Part shown: one piece after another, positions 7,221 to 13,479 of the stretch
Numbering within the stretch: the stretch's first letter is position 1
Layout: each line of letters begins with the position of its first letter
From: Desulfobulbaceae bacterium UBA2262
GTDB lineage: Bacteria > Desulfobacterota > Desulfobulbia > Desulfobulbales > Desulfurivibrionaceae
Direction: 5' to 3'
Assembly: GCA_002347185.1 (NCBI GenBank)
Contig: DDXK01000126.1
Span: 1-19,204, forward strand
Length of the DNA: 19,204 bases
Made by a program: the position numbers and the translations under genes
The notes under the pieces: generated by a model
Told to the model about the DNA's origin: nothing
Seen by the model: the letters and a program-made list of their open reading frames with translations, nothing else
Database searches by the model: none

Positions 7221-8345
7221 ATGAGCGACAAGAGAGCGCAGGAGCAGGGGAGCTGGGGGCAGGAAAGGCTGGAGCAGCGCACGTTTCTGTTTCTGCTCCT
7301 GCTGGTGACCGTCCTCTTTTTTTTCCTGCTCAAGCCCTTTTTCGGCGCGGTATTCTGGGCCTGCGTGGTCGGCCTTCTTTTCGCGCCTCTCCAGCAGCGC
7401 CTGTCGCATCGCTGGGGCCAGCGGACCAACCTGGCGGCCCTGGCGACGCTGGCGATCTGCGTGGCCATCGGCATCATCCCGGCCCTTTTTGTGCTCGGCT
7501 CCTTTTTTCAGGAGGGCGCTTCGCTCTATCAGAAATTGCAGAGCGGGGATCTTGATCCCGGGGAGCAGCTTGAGCGCCTTCGTGCCGCCTTCCCGTTCAT
7601 GGAGCGCCTGCTGGCGCGCTTCAATCTCGATCTCGGCGGCCTCAAGTCGCAACTCACCGAGGCAGCCATCGCCGCCAGCCGCATTCTCGCCCAGAACGCC
7701 CTGCGTCTTGGCCAGAATGCCCTGCAGGGGGTCGTCAATCTCGGGCTGATGCTCTATCTGGCCTTCTACATGCTCCGGGACGGGAGGGAGCTGGTGGCCC
7801 TGCTTGCCCGCGCTCTGCCCCTGGGCGATGAGCGGGAAGCGCTGCTCTTTGGCAAGTTTGCCGAGGTGACCCGGGCCACGGTCAAGGGCAACCTGGTGGT
7901 TGCCGCGGTGCAGGGAGCCCTGGGGGGCATCATCTTCTGGCTGCTCGACATCCATGCTCCCCTGCTCTGGGGGGTGGTCATGGCGCTCCTCTCCCTGATT
8001 CCCATGATCGGGGCCGGCCTGATCTGGGCGCCGGTCGCCCTTTACCTCTTCGCCATCGGCAACTGGGGGCAGGGGGTGATCCTGGCCAGCTTCGGGGTGG
8101 GGGTGATCGGCCTGGTCGACAATCTGCTGCGGCCGCTGCTGGTCGGCCGCGACACCAAACTGCCCGACTATCTGGTGCTTTTTTCGACCCTGGGCGGCTT
8201 TGCCCTCTTCGGTATGAACGGTTTTGTGATCGGGCCTCTGCTGGCCGCCCTGTTCGTGGCCTTTTGGGAGATCTTCATCCGCGAGTTCAACCCGGCGCCG
8301 GCCGCGGCTGCCGTTGCGGAAGAGCAAAGGGACGGAGGACACTGA
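7221..8345 (+). CDS. AI-2E family transporter (PerM/YdiK-like permease)
   Basis: This 374-residue protein has the AI-2E family layout. A helix pair comes at the N terminus (about 22-60), then another helix near 72-92. A soluble region rich in charged residues follows (about 95-160), then a cluster of C-terminal helices. Family motifs visible are VAAVQGALGG, LIPMIGAGLIWAP, VDNLLRPLLVG, TLGGFALFGMNGFVIGPL. Members have been linked to autoinducer-2 export (TqsA), but others are Na+/H+ antiporters or of unknown function, so the substrate is not assigned. AAGGAG lies 5 nt before the ATG. The stop is 1 nt from the start of antiporter copy 2, which indicates co-transcription and probable translational coupling. 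Confidence 0.87.
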   Translation: MSDKRAQEQGSWGQERLEQRTFLFLLLLVTVLFFFLLKPFFGAVFWACVVGLLFAPLQQRLSHRWGQRTNLAALATLAICVAIGIIPALFVLGSFFQEGASLYQKLQSGDLDPGEQLERLRAAFPFMERLLARFNLDLGGLKSQLTEAAIAASRILAQNALRLGQNALQGVVNLGLMLYLAFYMLRDGRELVALLARALPLGDEREALLFGKFAEVTRATVKGNLVVAAVQGALGGIIFWLLDIHAPLLWGVVMALLSLIPMIGAGLIWAPVALYLFAIGNWGQGVILASFGVGVIGLVDNLLRPLLVGRDTKLPDYLVLFSTLGGFALFGMNGFVIGPLLAALFVAFWEIFIREFNPAPAAAAVAEEQRDGGH

Positions 8346-8346
8346 G

Positions 8347-9330
8347 ATGGCCCTGCCCCTGCTCGCTCTTGCCCTCGGCCTGGTCCTCCTGGTCTGGAGC
8401 GCGGACCGCTTCGTGGATGGGGCGGCCGTGGCGGCCAGGCATTTCGGGATGCCGCCGCTCTTGATCGGCATGGTGATCGTCGGCTTCGGCACCTCGGCGC
8501 CGGAGATGGTGGTGTCGGCCTTTTCCGCGGCCCAGGGCAACCCGGGTCTTGCCTTGGGCAATGCCTACGGCTCGAACATCACCAACATCGCCCTGATCCT
8601 GGGGCTCACCGCGCTTGTCAGCCCCATCGCCGTTCATTCCCAGGTCTTGCGCAAGGAGCTGCCGCTTCTCGCCGCCGTCACGGCCCTGGCCGCCTGCCAG
8701 CTCTGGGACGGGGTCGTCACCCGTTTCGAGGCCGTGCTGCTGCTGGGAGTTTTTGGCGGGCTGATGGGCTGGAGCATCCGGCAGGGATTGCAAAAAAAAG
8801 GCGATGCCCTGGGCAGCGAGATGGCGGAGGAGCTGGAAGCCATGGCCATGCCGCCGGCCAGGGCGGCGGTCTTCTGGCTGCTGGTCGGCCTGCTGTTCCT
8901 GATTGTCAGCTCGCGTCTCCTGGTTTGGGGCGCGGTGGAAATCGCCCAGGGCTTCGGGGTGAGCGACCTGGTCATCGGCCTGACCGTGGTCGCCGTTGGC
9001 ACCTCGTTGCCGGAGCTGGCCTCCTCGCTCGCCGCCGCCCGCAGAGGCGAGCACGATATCGCCCTGGGCAATGTCCTCGGCTCCAACCTCTTCAACACCC
9101 TGGCCGTGGTGGGGATCGCCGGGGCCATTCACCCGATGGCCGTGGGGCCGGAGGTCTTTTTCCGGGATATTCCGGTGATGGCGGCCCTGACCGTCTCGCT
9201 TTTTGCCATCGGCTACGGTTCTGGGGCGCGTGGGGAGGGGCGGCGCATCAATCGCCTGGAGGGTGCGGCCCTGCTCGCCTGCTATATCGGATACATGGTC
9301 TTCCTGGTGTTTACCGCCTTCGGCGGCTGA
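8347..9330 (+). CDS. CaCA-family calcium/sodium antiporter (YrbG-like), copy 2
   Basis: This 327-residue inner-membrane exchanger is a close paralogue of the product of 4665-5642. It keeps both alpha-repeat signatures, GTSAPE/GSN in the first half and GTSLPE/GSN in the second. The conserved blocks are nearly identical between the copies (for example GMPPLLIGMVIVGFGTSAPE). Differences concentrate at the N terminus, in the mid-protein loop around residues 150-175 and at the C terminus, where this copy has two extra residues (GSGARGEGRR). The start is fixed by a GGAGG inside the end of the AI-2E gene and by the 1-nt gap. It is more GC-rich at third positions than copy 1, and it ends the plus-strand cluster, facing a shared terminator and the ferritin gene. 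Confidence 0.92.
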   Translation: MALPLLALALGLVLLVWSADRFVDGAAVAARHFGMPPLLIGMVIVGFGTSAPEMVVSAFSAAQGNPGLALGNAYGSNITNIALILGLTALVSPIAVHSQVLRKELPLLAAVTALAACQLWDGVVTRFEAVLLLGVFGGLMGWSIRQGLQKKGDALGSEMAEELEAMAMPPARAAVFWLLVGLLFLIVSSRLLVWGAVEIAQGFGVSDLVIGLTVVAVGTSLPELASSLAAARRGEHDIALGNVLGSNLFNTLAVVGIAGAIHPMAVGPEVFFRDIPVMAALTVSLFAIGYGSGARGEGRRINRLEGAALLACYIGYMVFLVFTAFGG

Positions 9331-9360
9331 GGAAGAGGAGAGCGCAGGCTTGGGGCGGGA

Positions 9361-9403
9361 GAAAAGGAAGGCTGTTGCCGCACGCATGCCGCGACAGCCT
9401 TCC
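9361..9403 (-). terminator. Intrinsic terminator between the convergent antiporter and ferritin genes
   Basis: GGAAGGCTGT at 9366-9375 pairs perfectly with ACAGCCTTCC at 9394-9403. The stem can extend to 13 pairs with one G-U. On the minus strand the hairpin is followed by TTTTCT, so it should end the rbr-dfx-ftn transcript. On the plus strand the downstream T content is weaker, and any bidirectional action is an inference. Confidence 0.75.
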
Positions 9404-9420
9404 GGAAGGGGCTTTGTTGC

Positions 9421-9933
9421 TTACTTCGTTCCGGGCGGCGGCGTGAAAACCCGGGTGCCCAGCTCGGCGTCCAGGCTGAAGAGGGCGCTGGTGTCCTTGC
9501 CGATCAGCTTCAACTTGGCCAGTACCCCGCCGACGTTGGCTTCCTCCTCCACCTGTTCGGAGACGAACCACTGCAGAAAGATGTTGGTGGCGTGGTCGCG
9601 TTCGTCCAGGGCCAGGTTGACCAGGTTGTTGATCAGCCCGGTCACCTTCTGCTCGTGGGCGAGTACCTCCTGAAAGACCTCCAGGGTCGTTTTCCAGGAG
9701 GTGGGGGGCTGCTGGATCGCCTTGAGGGTGACCCTGCCGCCCCGTTCGCCGAGGAAGTGAAAGAGCTTCATGCCGTGGAACCATTCCTCCTGGGCCTGCG
9801 CCTGCATCCATTGTGCCGCGCCGGGCAGCCCCACCGCCTCGAAATGGGTGGCCATGGAGAGATACATGTATGAGGAGTAGAATTCGGCGTTGATCTGCTC
9901 GTTGAGCGCTTTTTCCATTTTTTTGCTCAGCAT
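9421..9933 (-). CDS. ftn: Non-heme ferritin (FtnA-type iron storage protein)
   Basis: This 170-residue protein is the standard length of bacterial FtnA. It forms a 24-subunit cytoplasmic cage that oxidises Fe2+ and stores Fe3+. The ferroxidase ligands are all in the expected places: Glu17, Glu50, His53, Glu94 and Gln127, with Tyr24 beside the site. Glu126, Glu129 and Glu130 correspond to the third iron site of E. coli FtnA. No heme-binding methionine motif of bacterioferritin stands out. The start codon lies 3 nt after the desulfoferrodoxin stop, with GGAAGG inside the end of that gene, so it is the last gene of the rbr-dfx-ftn operon. Pairing with superoxide and peroxide reductases suggests that it removes free iron and so limits Fenton chemistry. 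Confidence 0.95.
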   Translation of the reverse strand: MLSKKMEKALNEQINAEFYSSYMYLSMATHFEAVGLPGAAQWMQAQAQEEWFHGMKLFHFLGERGGRVTLKAIQQPPTSWKTTLEVFQEVLAHEQKVTGLINNLVNLALDERDHATNIFLQWFVSEQVEEEANVGGVLAKLKLIGKDTSALFSLDAELGTRVFTPPPGTK

Positions 9934-9936
9934 GGC

Positions 9937-10311
9937 CTACACCTTCCAGAGTCCGTGCAGATTGCAGTACTCGCGGGCGCTGACCTCGCTTGCCTCCAAG
10001 GCGAAAAAGGCCTCGGGCGCCTCACCGGGCTTGAGGAAGTGGCGGTAGGCCCTCTCGCCGGCAATGAGCTCGATCCATTCAATATAATGTTTTTCCTCCA
10101 TGGGGTGCGGCACGGCCCCGACCTTCACCTTGTAGCCGCCCGCCACTTTTTCAATGACCGGCACATGCTTTTCCTTGGCGGCATCCACGGTGTTTTCGCT
10201 GAGCAGGGTCATGGGCTGGCCGCAGCAGACCAGCTCGCCGGCCCCGGCGTGGACGACCTCCACCATATTCCCGCACACTTCGCATTTGTATACCTGTAGC
10301 TTTTTGGTCAT
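9937..10311 (-). CDS. dfx: Desulfoferrodoxin (2Fe superoxide reductase)
   Basis: This 124-residue protein reduces superoxide to hydrogen peroxide without making oxygen, using electrons from rubredoxin-like donors. The N-terminal desulforedoxin domain has the centre I ligands Cys10, Cys13, Cys29 and Cys30. The C-terminal neelaredoxin domain has the centre II ligands His49, His69, His75, Cys116 and His119. Glu47-Lys48 (EKHVPV) are the residues that steer superoxide to the iron. These positions coincide with the numbering I recall for Desulfovibrio/Desulfarculus Dfx. AAGGAG lies just before the ATG, 20 nt after the rubrerythrin stop, and ferritin follows 3 nt later. An alternative open frame running on into rubrerythrin is only frame read-through. 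Confidence 0.96.
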   Translation of the reverse strand: MTKKLQVYKCEVCGNMVEVVHAGAGELVCCGQPMTLLSENTVDAAKEKHVPVIEKVAGGYKVKVGAVPHPMEEKHYIEWIELIAGERAYRHFLKPGEAPEAFFALEASEVSAREYCNLHGLWKV

Positions 10312-10331
10312 GGCAGTTCTCCTTTTGGTTG

Positions 10332-10907
10332 TTACCAGTTTTCGGCAAGCAGTTCGAAATGGGCCTGGGCATGGTCGCAGGCCGCGCAGCGCTCCGGAGC
10401 CTCGTTGCCTTCGTGGAGGTAGCCGCAGTTGCGGCAGCGCCAGGTTTGCGCCTTCTCCCGCTTGAAGACCCGGCCTGCCTCGATGTTGGCCATCAGGGCC
10501 CGGTAGCGTTTTTCGTGCTGCTTTTCCGCCACGGCAATGGCAAGGAAGATGCCGGCGATCTTGGGGAAACCCTCTTCCTTGGCCACCTTGGCAAATTCGG
10601 GGTACATGACCAGGTGTTCGTGATTTTCGCCGCTCGCCGCCTCGGCCAGGTTCTCCAGGGTGGTGCCGATGACCCCGGCCGGGAAGCTCGCGGTGATCTG
10701 CGCCTCGCCTCCCTCCAGCAGCTTGAAGAGCCGCTTGGCGTGCTCCTTCTCCTGGTCGGCCGTTTCGGTGAAGATGTCGGCTATCTGCACATAGCCTTCC
10801 TTCTTGGCCTGGGCGGAAAAATAGGTGTAGCGGTTTCTGGCCTGGGATTCTCCGGCAAAGGCCGTGAGAATGTTCTTTTCCGTCTGGGTTCCTTTCAGTG
10901 AGCCCAT
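10332..10907 (-). CDS. rbr: Rubrerythrin
   Basis: This 191-residue protein is a classical two-domain rubrerythrin that reduces hydrogen peroxide to water with electrons relayed through its rubredoxin centre. The four-helix diiron domain has Glu20, Glu53-x-x-His56, Glu94-x-x-Glu97 and Glu128-x-x-His131. The C-terminal rubredoxin domain has Cys158-x-x-Cys161 and Cys174-x-x-Cys177. The start is fixed by GGAGG seven bases upstream. It is the first gene of the rbr-dfx-ftn operon: the product of desulfoferrodoxin (peroxide) is the substrate of this enzyme. A PerR-type regulator is encoded about 200 nt upstream on the same strand, and is the likely controller. Confidence 0.96.
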   Translation of the reverse strand: MGSLKGTQTEKNILTAFAGESQARNRYTYFSAQAKKEGYVQIADIFTETADQEKEHAKRLFKLLEGGEAQITASFPAGVIGTTLENLAEAASGENHEHLVMYPEFAKVAKEEGFPKIAGIFLAIAVAEKQHEKRYRALMANIEAGRVFKREKAQTWRCRNCGYLHEGNEAPERCAACDHAQAHFELLAENW

Positions 10908-10965
10908 GTGTGACCTCCTCGCTGGACAATTATGTTTGGTGGAAAAGTGCGGTGCATACTTTTTG

Positions 10966-10995
10966 AGTGTAGCTGGATTTTTTCTCTCTGTGCAA
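10966..10995 (-). promoter_or_regulatory. Candidate promoter of the rbr-dfx-ftn operon
   Basis: On the minus strand TTGCAC (10990-10995) and TACACT (10966-10971) are 18 bp apart, in the AT-richer part of the 207-nt gap between perR and rbr. A start near 10960 would leave about a 50-nt leader. I see no strong operator palindrome here. Confidence 0.35.
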
Positions 10996-11114
10996 AAAAA
11001 GAAGGCAGAGGCTGGTGTTTCGCTCCCCCTTCCCGCCCCTTCCGGCCCGGGCGGCTGCGCAAGGCTGCCCGCCGGGTCTCTGGGCCGGGAGAGGAGAAGC
11101 GCGGGCAGCTCCGC

Positions 11115-11513
11115 TCAGGATTGGCAGTCCGGGCAAAGGCCGGTGAATTCCAGACGGTGGCGGAGGATCTTGAAGCGGGTCAGGCGGCTGGCGGTTTTTT
11201 CCACGTTGAAGTCGGGGGGGATGCTCAGGTCGTCGACCCGGCCGCACCGGCTGCAACGCACATGGTAATGGGTGCTGGCGTTGCCGTCGAAGCGTTTCTG
11301 GGTGCCGCCGATGTCGAGCTTCTGGATGATGCCGCAGTCCGAGAGGATTTCCAGATTGCGGTAGACGGTGCCCAGGCTGATTTTCGGCAGGCGTTTCCGC
11401 ACCATCTGGTAAAGCTCGTCGGCGGTGGGATGGGAAGTGACGCTGCACAGTTCGTCAAGGATGAGCTGGCGCTGTTTGGTGATGCGAAGGTTGTGCTGGT
11501 CGAGCTGTTCCAC
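11115..11513 (-). CDS. perR: PerR-type Fur-family peroxide-sensing repressor
   Basis: This 132-residue Fur-family DNA-binding repressor has an N-terminal winged helix (LGTVYRNLEIL is the recognition region) and a C-terminal dimerisation domain. The structural zinc site is Cys87-x-x-Cys90 and Cys127-x-x-Cys130. The regulatory metal site matches PerR: His28, Asp76, His82, His84 and Asp95 line up with Bacillus PerR His37, Asp85, His91, His93 and Asp104. In PerR the two equivalent histidines (37 and 91) are oxidised by peroxide when iron is bound. The Asp rather than Glu at position 76 favours PerR over Fur, by the known sequence rule. The start is a GTG preceded by AGAGGTGG. Its place upstream of rbr-dfx-ftn makes this operon the likely target, together with its own gene. 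Confidence 0.85.
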   Translation of the reverse strand: MEQLDQHNLRITKQRQLILDELCSVTSHPTADELYQMVRKRLPKISLGTVYRNLEILSDCGIIQKLDIGGTQKRFDGNASTHYHVRCSRCGRVDDLSIPPDFNVEKTASRLTRFKILRHRLEFTGLCPDCQS

Positions 11514-11538
11514 GGGTCCACCTCTTTTCTGTAGGAAT

Positions 11539-11554
11539 GGTTACTATTTTTACC
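11539..11554. promoter_or_regulatory. Possible PerR/Fur-type operator upstream of perR
   Basis: GGTTACTATTTTTACC is an AT-rich imperfect palindrome (outer GGT/ACC arms match; the centre is partly symmetric). It lies about 26 nt upstream of the perR start and overlaps the proposed -10 box. Its position fits autoregulation, but the match to the known PerR box is weak. Confidence 0.35.
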
Positions 11555-11574
11555 AAAAAGAGCTGGAGGGGCAA
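11547..11574 (-). promoter_or_regulatory. Candidate promoter of perR
   Basis: On the minus strand TTGCCC (11569-11574) and TAAAAA (11547-11552) are 16 bp apart. Each matches four of six sigma70 consensus bases. The -10 box falls inside the palindrome at 11539-11554. Confidence 0.35.
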
Positions 11575-11660
11575 GTCTTTTTTGCGAAAAAGGGGAAAAA
11601 TATGGTCGCGGGAGCAGGGGCGAGCGGGAAGCACCGGGGCAGCGGGAAGCGGGGAGGATC

Positions 11661-12248
11661 TCAGAATGTGCCGACCAGGGCCGCGTCTCCTGCGAGCTCG
11701 GCGGGTTCCTGGAGTGGGCCGAGGGGATTTCTTTTGTAGAGTTCGCTGTCGATGAGCGGGGTGCCGTCCCAGAGCTTGTAGACCACCACGTCGTCGATCA
11801 GCACAATGAGGGCGGTGAAGCGCCAGCCGGTCTGGTGCGCTTCCCGACGGAAGCGGAGCATGTCGAGGAACAGATTGCCCTCGCGCCGGCTTTTGATTTT
11901 CTGCAGCTTCAGTTCGTAGGCGACGCAGCCGTTCTTCGCGTCGATGCAGCCGCGCAGGCCGGTGTCGAGATCTTCCTTGGTGATGTTGGTGTTGGGCATG
12001 AATTTTTCAATGATGGCCAGGTAGTTGAGGATCTGCATGTTCGGGGTTTTGAAGGGGTCGAAGCCAAGGGCCTGCAGCTCGCTCTGGGTGGTGGCAAAGG
12101 GCTGGACGCGGTCGTAGGCCGCCTTGACCTCGGCAAAGGAATCCCAGGGGGAGTTGTCGGTGCTTTTCGCCATTGGCAACAGGTTGGCGCAGCCGGTCAG
12201 GGCCAGGAAGAGCAGGAGCGGAAGAGCGTGGGATCTGAGTGGGAGCAT
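11661..12248 (-). CDS. Predicted lipoprotein of unknown function
   Basis: This 195-residue protein begins with a lipoprotein signal peptide: a short basic n-region, a leucine-rich core and the lipobox LTGC with the lipidated Cys20. The residues after it (ANLLPM) contain no Asp at +2, so export to the outer membrane is more likely than retention in the inner one. The mature part has an alpha/beta look. It has a region with two cysteines (GCIDAKNGC, about 99-107) that could form a disulphide, then a basic loop (KSRREGN) and strand-like segments ending in VVYKLWDGTPLI. I do not recognise the family. The fold could be BamE-like, but no diagnostic motif supports that. It starts 29 nt after the AcuI-like gene stop and is probably co-transcribed with it. 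Confidence 0.78.
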   Translation of the reverse strand: MLPLRSHALPLLLFLALTGCANLLPMAKSTDNSPWDSFAEVKAAYDRVQPFATTQSELQALGFDPFKTPNMQILNYLAIIEKFMPNTNITKEDLDTGLRGCIDAKNGCVAYELKLQKIKSRREGNLFLDMLRFRREAHQTGWRFTALIVLIDDVVVYKLWDGTPLIDSELYKRNPLGPLQEPAELAGDAALVGTF

Positions 12249-12277
12249 GGGGGCCTGTTCTTTCGGGTGATGGGGTA

Positions 12278-13279
12278 TCAGGCGTCGAGGTTGAGAACGA
12301 CTCTCCCCCTCACCTTTCCTTGTAGAATAGCGTTGATCTGCCCGTCAAGCTCCGCCAGGGAAATTTCGGTGACGAAGCGCTCCAGGTTCGGCAGCCGCCA
12401 GGCTCCGGTGATCTTTTGCCAGATGGCGACCCTGGTCGCCATGGGGCATTCGGCGCTGTCGATGCCGATGAGGCTTATTCCGCGCAGGATGAAGGGGTAG
12501 ACGTTCAGGGGCAGGTCCGGCGAGGCCGCGTTGCCGCAGCAGGTGACCGCGCCGCCGTAGCGGGTGGCCTTGATGGCGGTGGCCAGGATGGGGCCGCCCA
12601 CCGTGTCGACCACCCCGGCCCATTTTTCCTTGAGGAGCATGCGCGCGGAGGTGTCCACCGCCTGCTCCCTGGAAACGAGCTCCCCGGCACCGAGCGCGGC
12701 GAGAAAGTGCGCCTGCTCCGGCTTGCCGGTGACGGCGGCGACCCGGTAGCCGTTTCTGGCCAGAAAGGCCACCGCCATGGAGCCAACACCGCCGCTGGCG
12801 CCGGTGACCAGGATCTTCCCCTGCTCCGGCGAGACCGGATGGGCCAGAAGCCGGGAGACGCATTGGGCCGCGGTAAAGCCGGCGGTCCCGTAGATCATGC
12901 TCTCGCGCGGGGACAGTCCCTCGGGCAGCCGCATGACCCATTTGGCAGGGACTCTGATGTACTGGGCAAAGCCGCCCGGGGTGTTCATGCCGAGGTCGTA
13001 ACAGGAGACCAGCACCTGCTCGCCCGGGATGAAGCCGGGAACGGAGCTTGCCGCCACTTCGCCGGCCGCGTCGATGCCGGGCGTGTGCGGGTAGCGCCGG
13101 GTCACTCCCCGGTTGCCCGAGGCGGAAAGGGCGTCCTTGTAGTTGAGGGAGGAGTATCTGACCCGGACCAGCACCTCGCCCGCAGGCAGGTCGTCCAGGG
13201 TTTTGCGGATCAGTTCCCTCCGGTAGGTGCCGGACGGGGTTTCGCTGACAACCATGGCCAGAAATGAAGTGCTGTGCAT
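12278..13279 (-). CDS. acuI: AcuI/YhdH-family NADPH-dependent acryloyl-CoA reductase (MDR superfamily)
   Basis: This 333-residue protein is close to E. coli YhdH/AcuI (324). It is a zinc-independent medium-chain dehydrogenase/reductase. A GroES-like N-terminal domain contains SSLNYKDALSASG (43-55) and PHTPGIDAAGEV (64-75). A Rossmann domain contains TGASGGVGSMAV (159-170), which binds the dinucleotide. AcuI reduces acryloyl-CoA to propionyl-CoA with NADPH and protects cells from this toxic acyl-CoA; many homologues are labelled only 'quinone oxidoreductase'. I chose the ATG at 13279 because AAGGAGG lies just upstream; an in-frame ATG at 13309 would add ten poorly conserved residues. It is divergent from the EF-G-like gene, with a 200-nt gap between them. 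The in vivo substrate is not shown by context. Confidence 0.87.
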   Translation of the reverse strand: MHSTSFLAMVVSETPSGTYRRELIRKTLDDLPAGEVLVRVRYSSLNYKDALSASGNRGVTRRYPHTPGIDAAGEVAASSVPGFIPGEQVLVSCYDLGMNTPGGFAQYIRVPAKWVMRLPEGLSPRESMIYGTAGFTAAQCVSRLLAHPVSPEQGKILVTGASGGVGSMAVAFLARNGYRVAAVTGKPEQAHFLAALGAGELVSREQAVDTSARMLLKEKWAGVVDTVGGPILATAIKATRYGGAVTCCGNAASPDLPLNVYPFILRGISLIGIDSAECPMATRVAIWQKITGAWRLPNLERFVTEISLAELDGQINAILQGKVRGRVVLNLDA

Positions 13280-13368
13280 GGGGGCCTCCTTGTGCGCTGC
13301 GCTGGCCATACTCTGCCAGGAAAGAGGAGAAGAGGCGAGCTTTTTCCTGCCGCAGTCCGGCCTGTTCG

Positions 13369-13413
13369 CGGGAGGGTCGCTGAAAAAAAATTCCTTCCCT
13401 CCCGGTGTTTTTT
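13369..13413 (+). terminator. Inverted repeat with T-tract upstream of the EF-G-like gene
   Basis: CGGGAGGG at 13369-13376 pairs perfectly with CCCTCCCG at 13397-13404 across a 20-nt A-rich loop. Six T residues follow at 13408-13413. It has the form of a plus-strand intrinsic terminator, although no plus-strand gene lies just upstream. The T-tract may equally be part of the promoter that follows, with the repeat as an operator. Confidence 0.35.
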
Positions 13414-13421
13414 GCTATCCT
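13413..13421 (+). promoter_or_regulatory. Candidate extended -10 promoter of the EF-G-like gene
   Basis: TGCTATCCT fits the extended -10 form TGnTATnnT. The -35 region is poor (TTCCTT at a long spacing), which is tolerated by extended -10 promoters. A start near 13428 would give a leader of about 50 nt to the ATG at 13480. Confidence 0.35.
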
Positions 13422-13479
13422 GTTTCCTATATGCCCCTCGGGCGCGGATAATCCTCATCAGGGAGAGAGGTGGTACGGC

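Noticed and set aside
6888..8561. Long minus-strand open frame (557 codons) opposite the AI-2E and antiporter genes
   Set aside because: Its product is rich in Gly, Arg, Gln and His with no domain, a typical mirror of GC-rich coding DNA. The plus-strand genes have clear family motifs.
9937..10929. Single 330-codon minus-strand frame covering desulfoferrodoxin and the rubrerythrin region
   Set aside because: Only the last 124 codons are desulfoferrodoxin. The rest runs out of frame through rubrerythrin, which has its own start and stop, so this is not a fusion protein.
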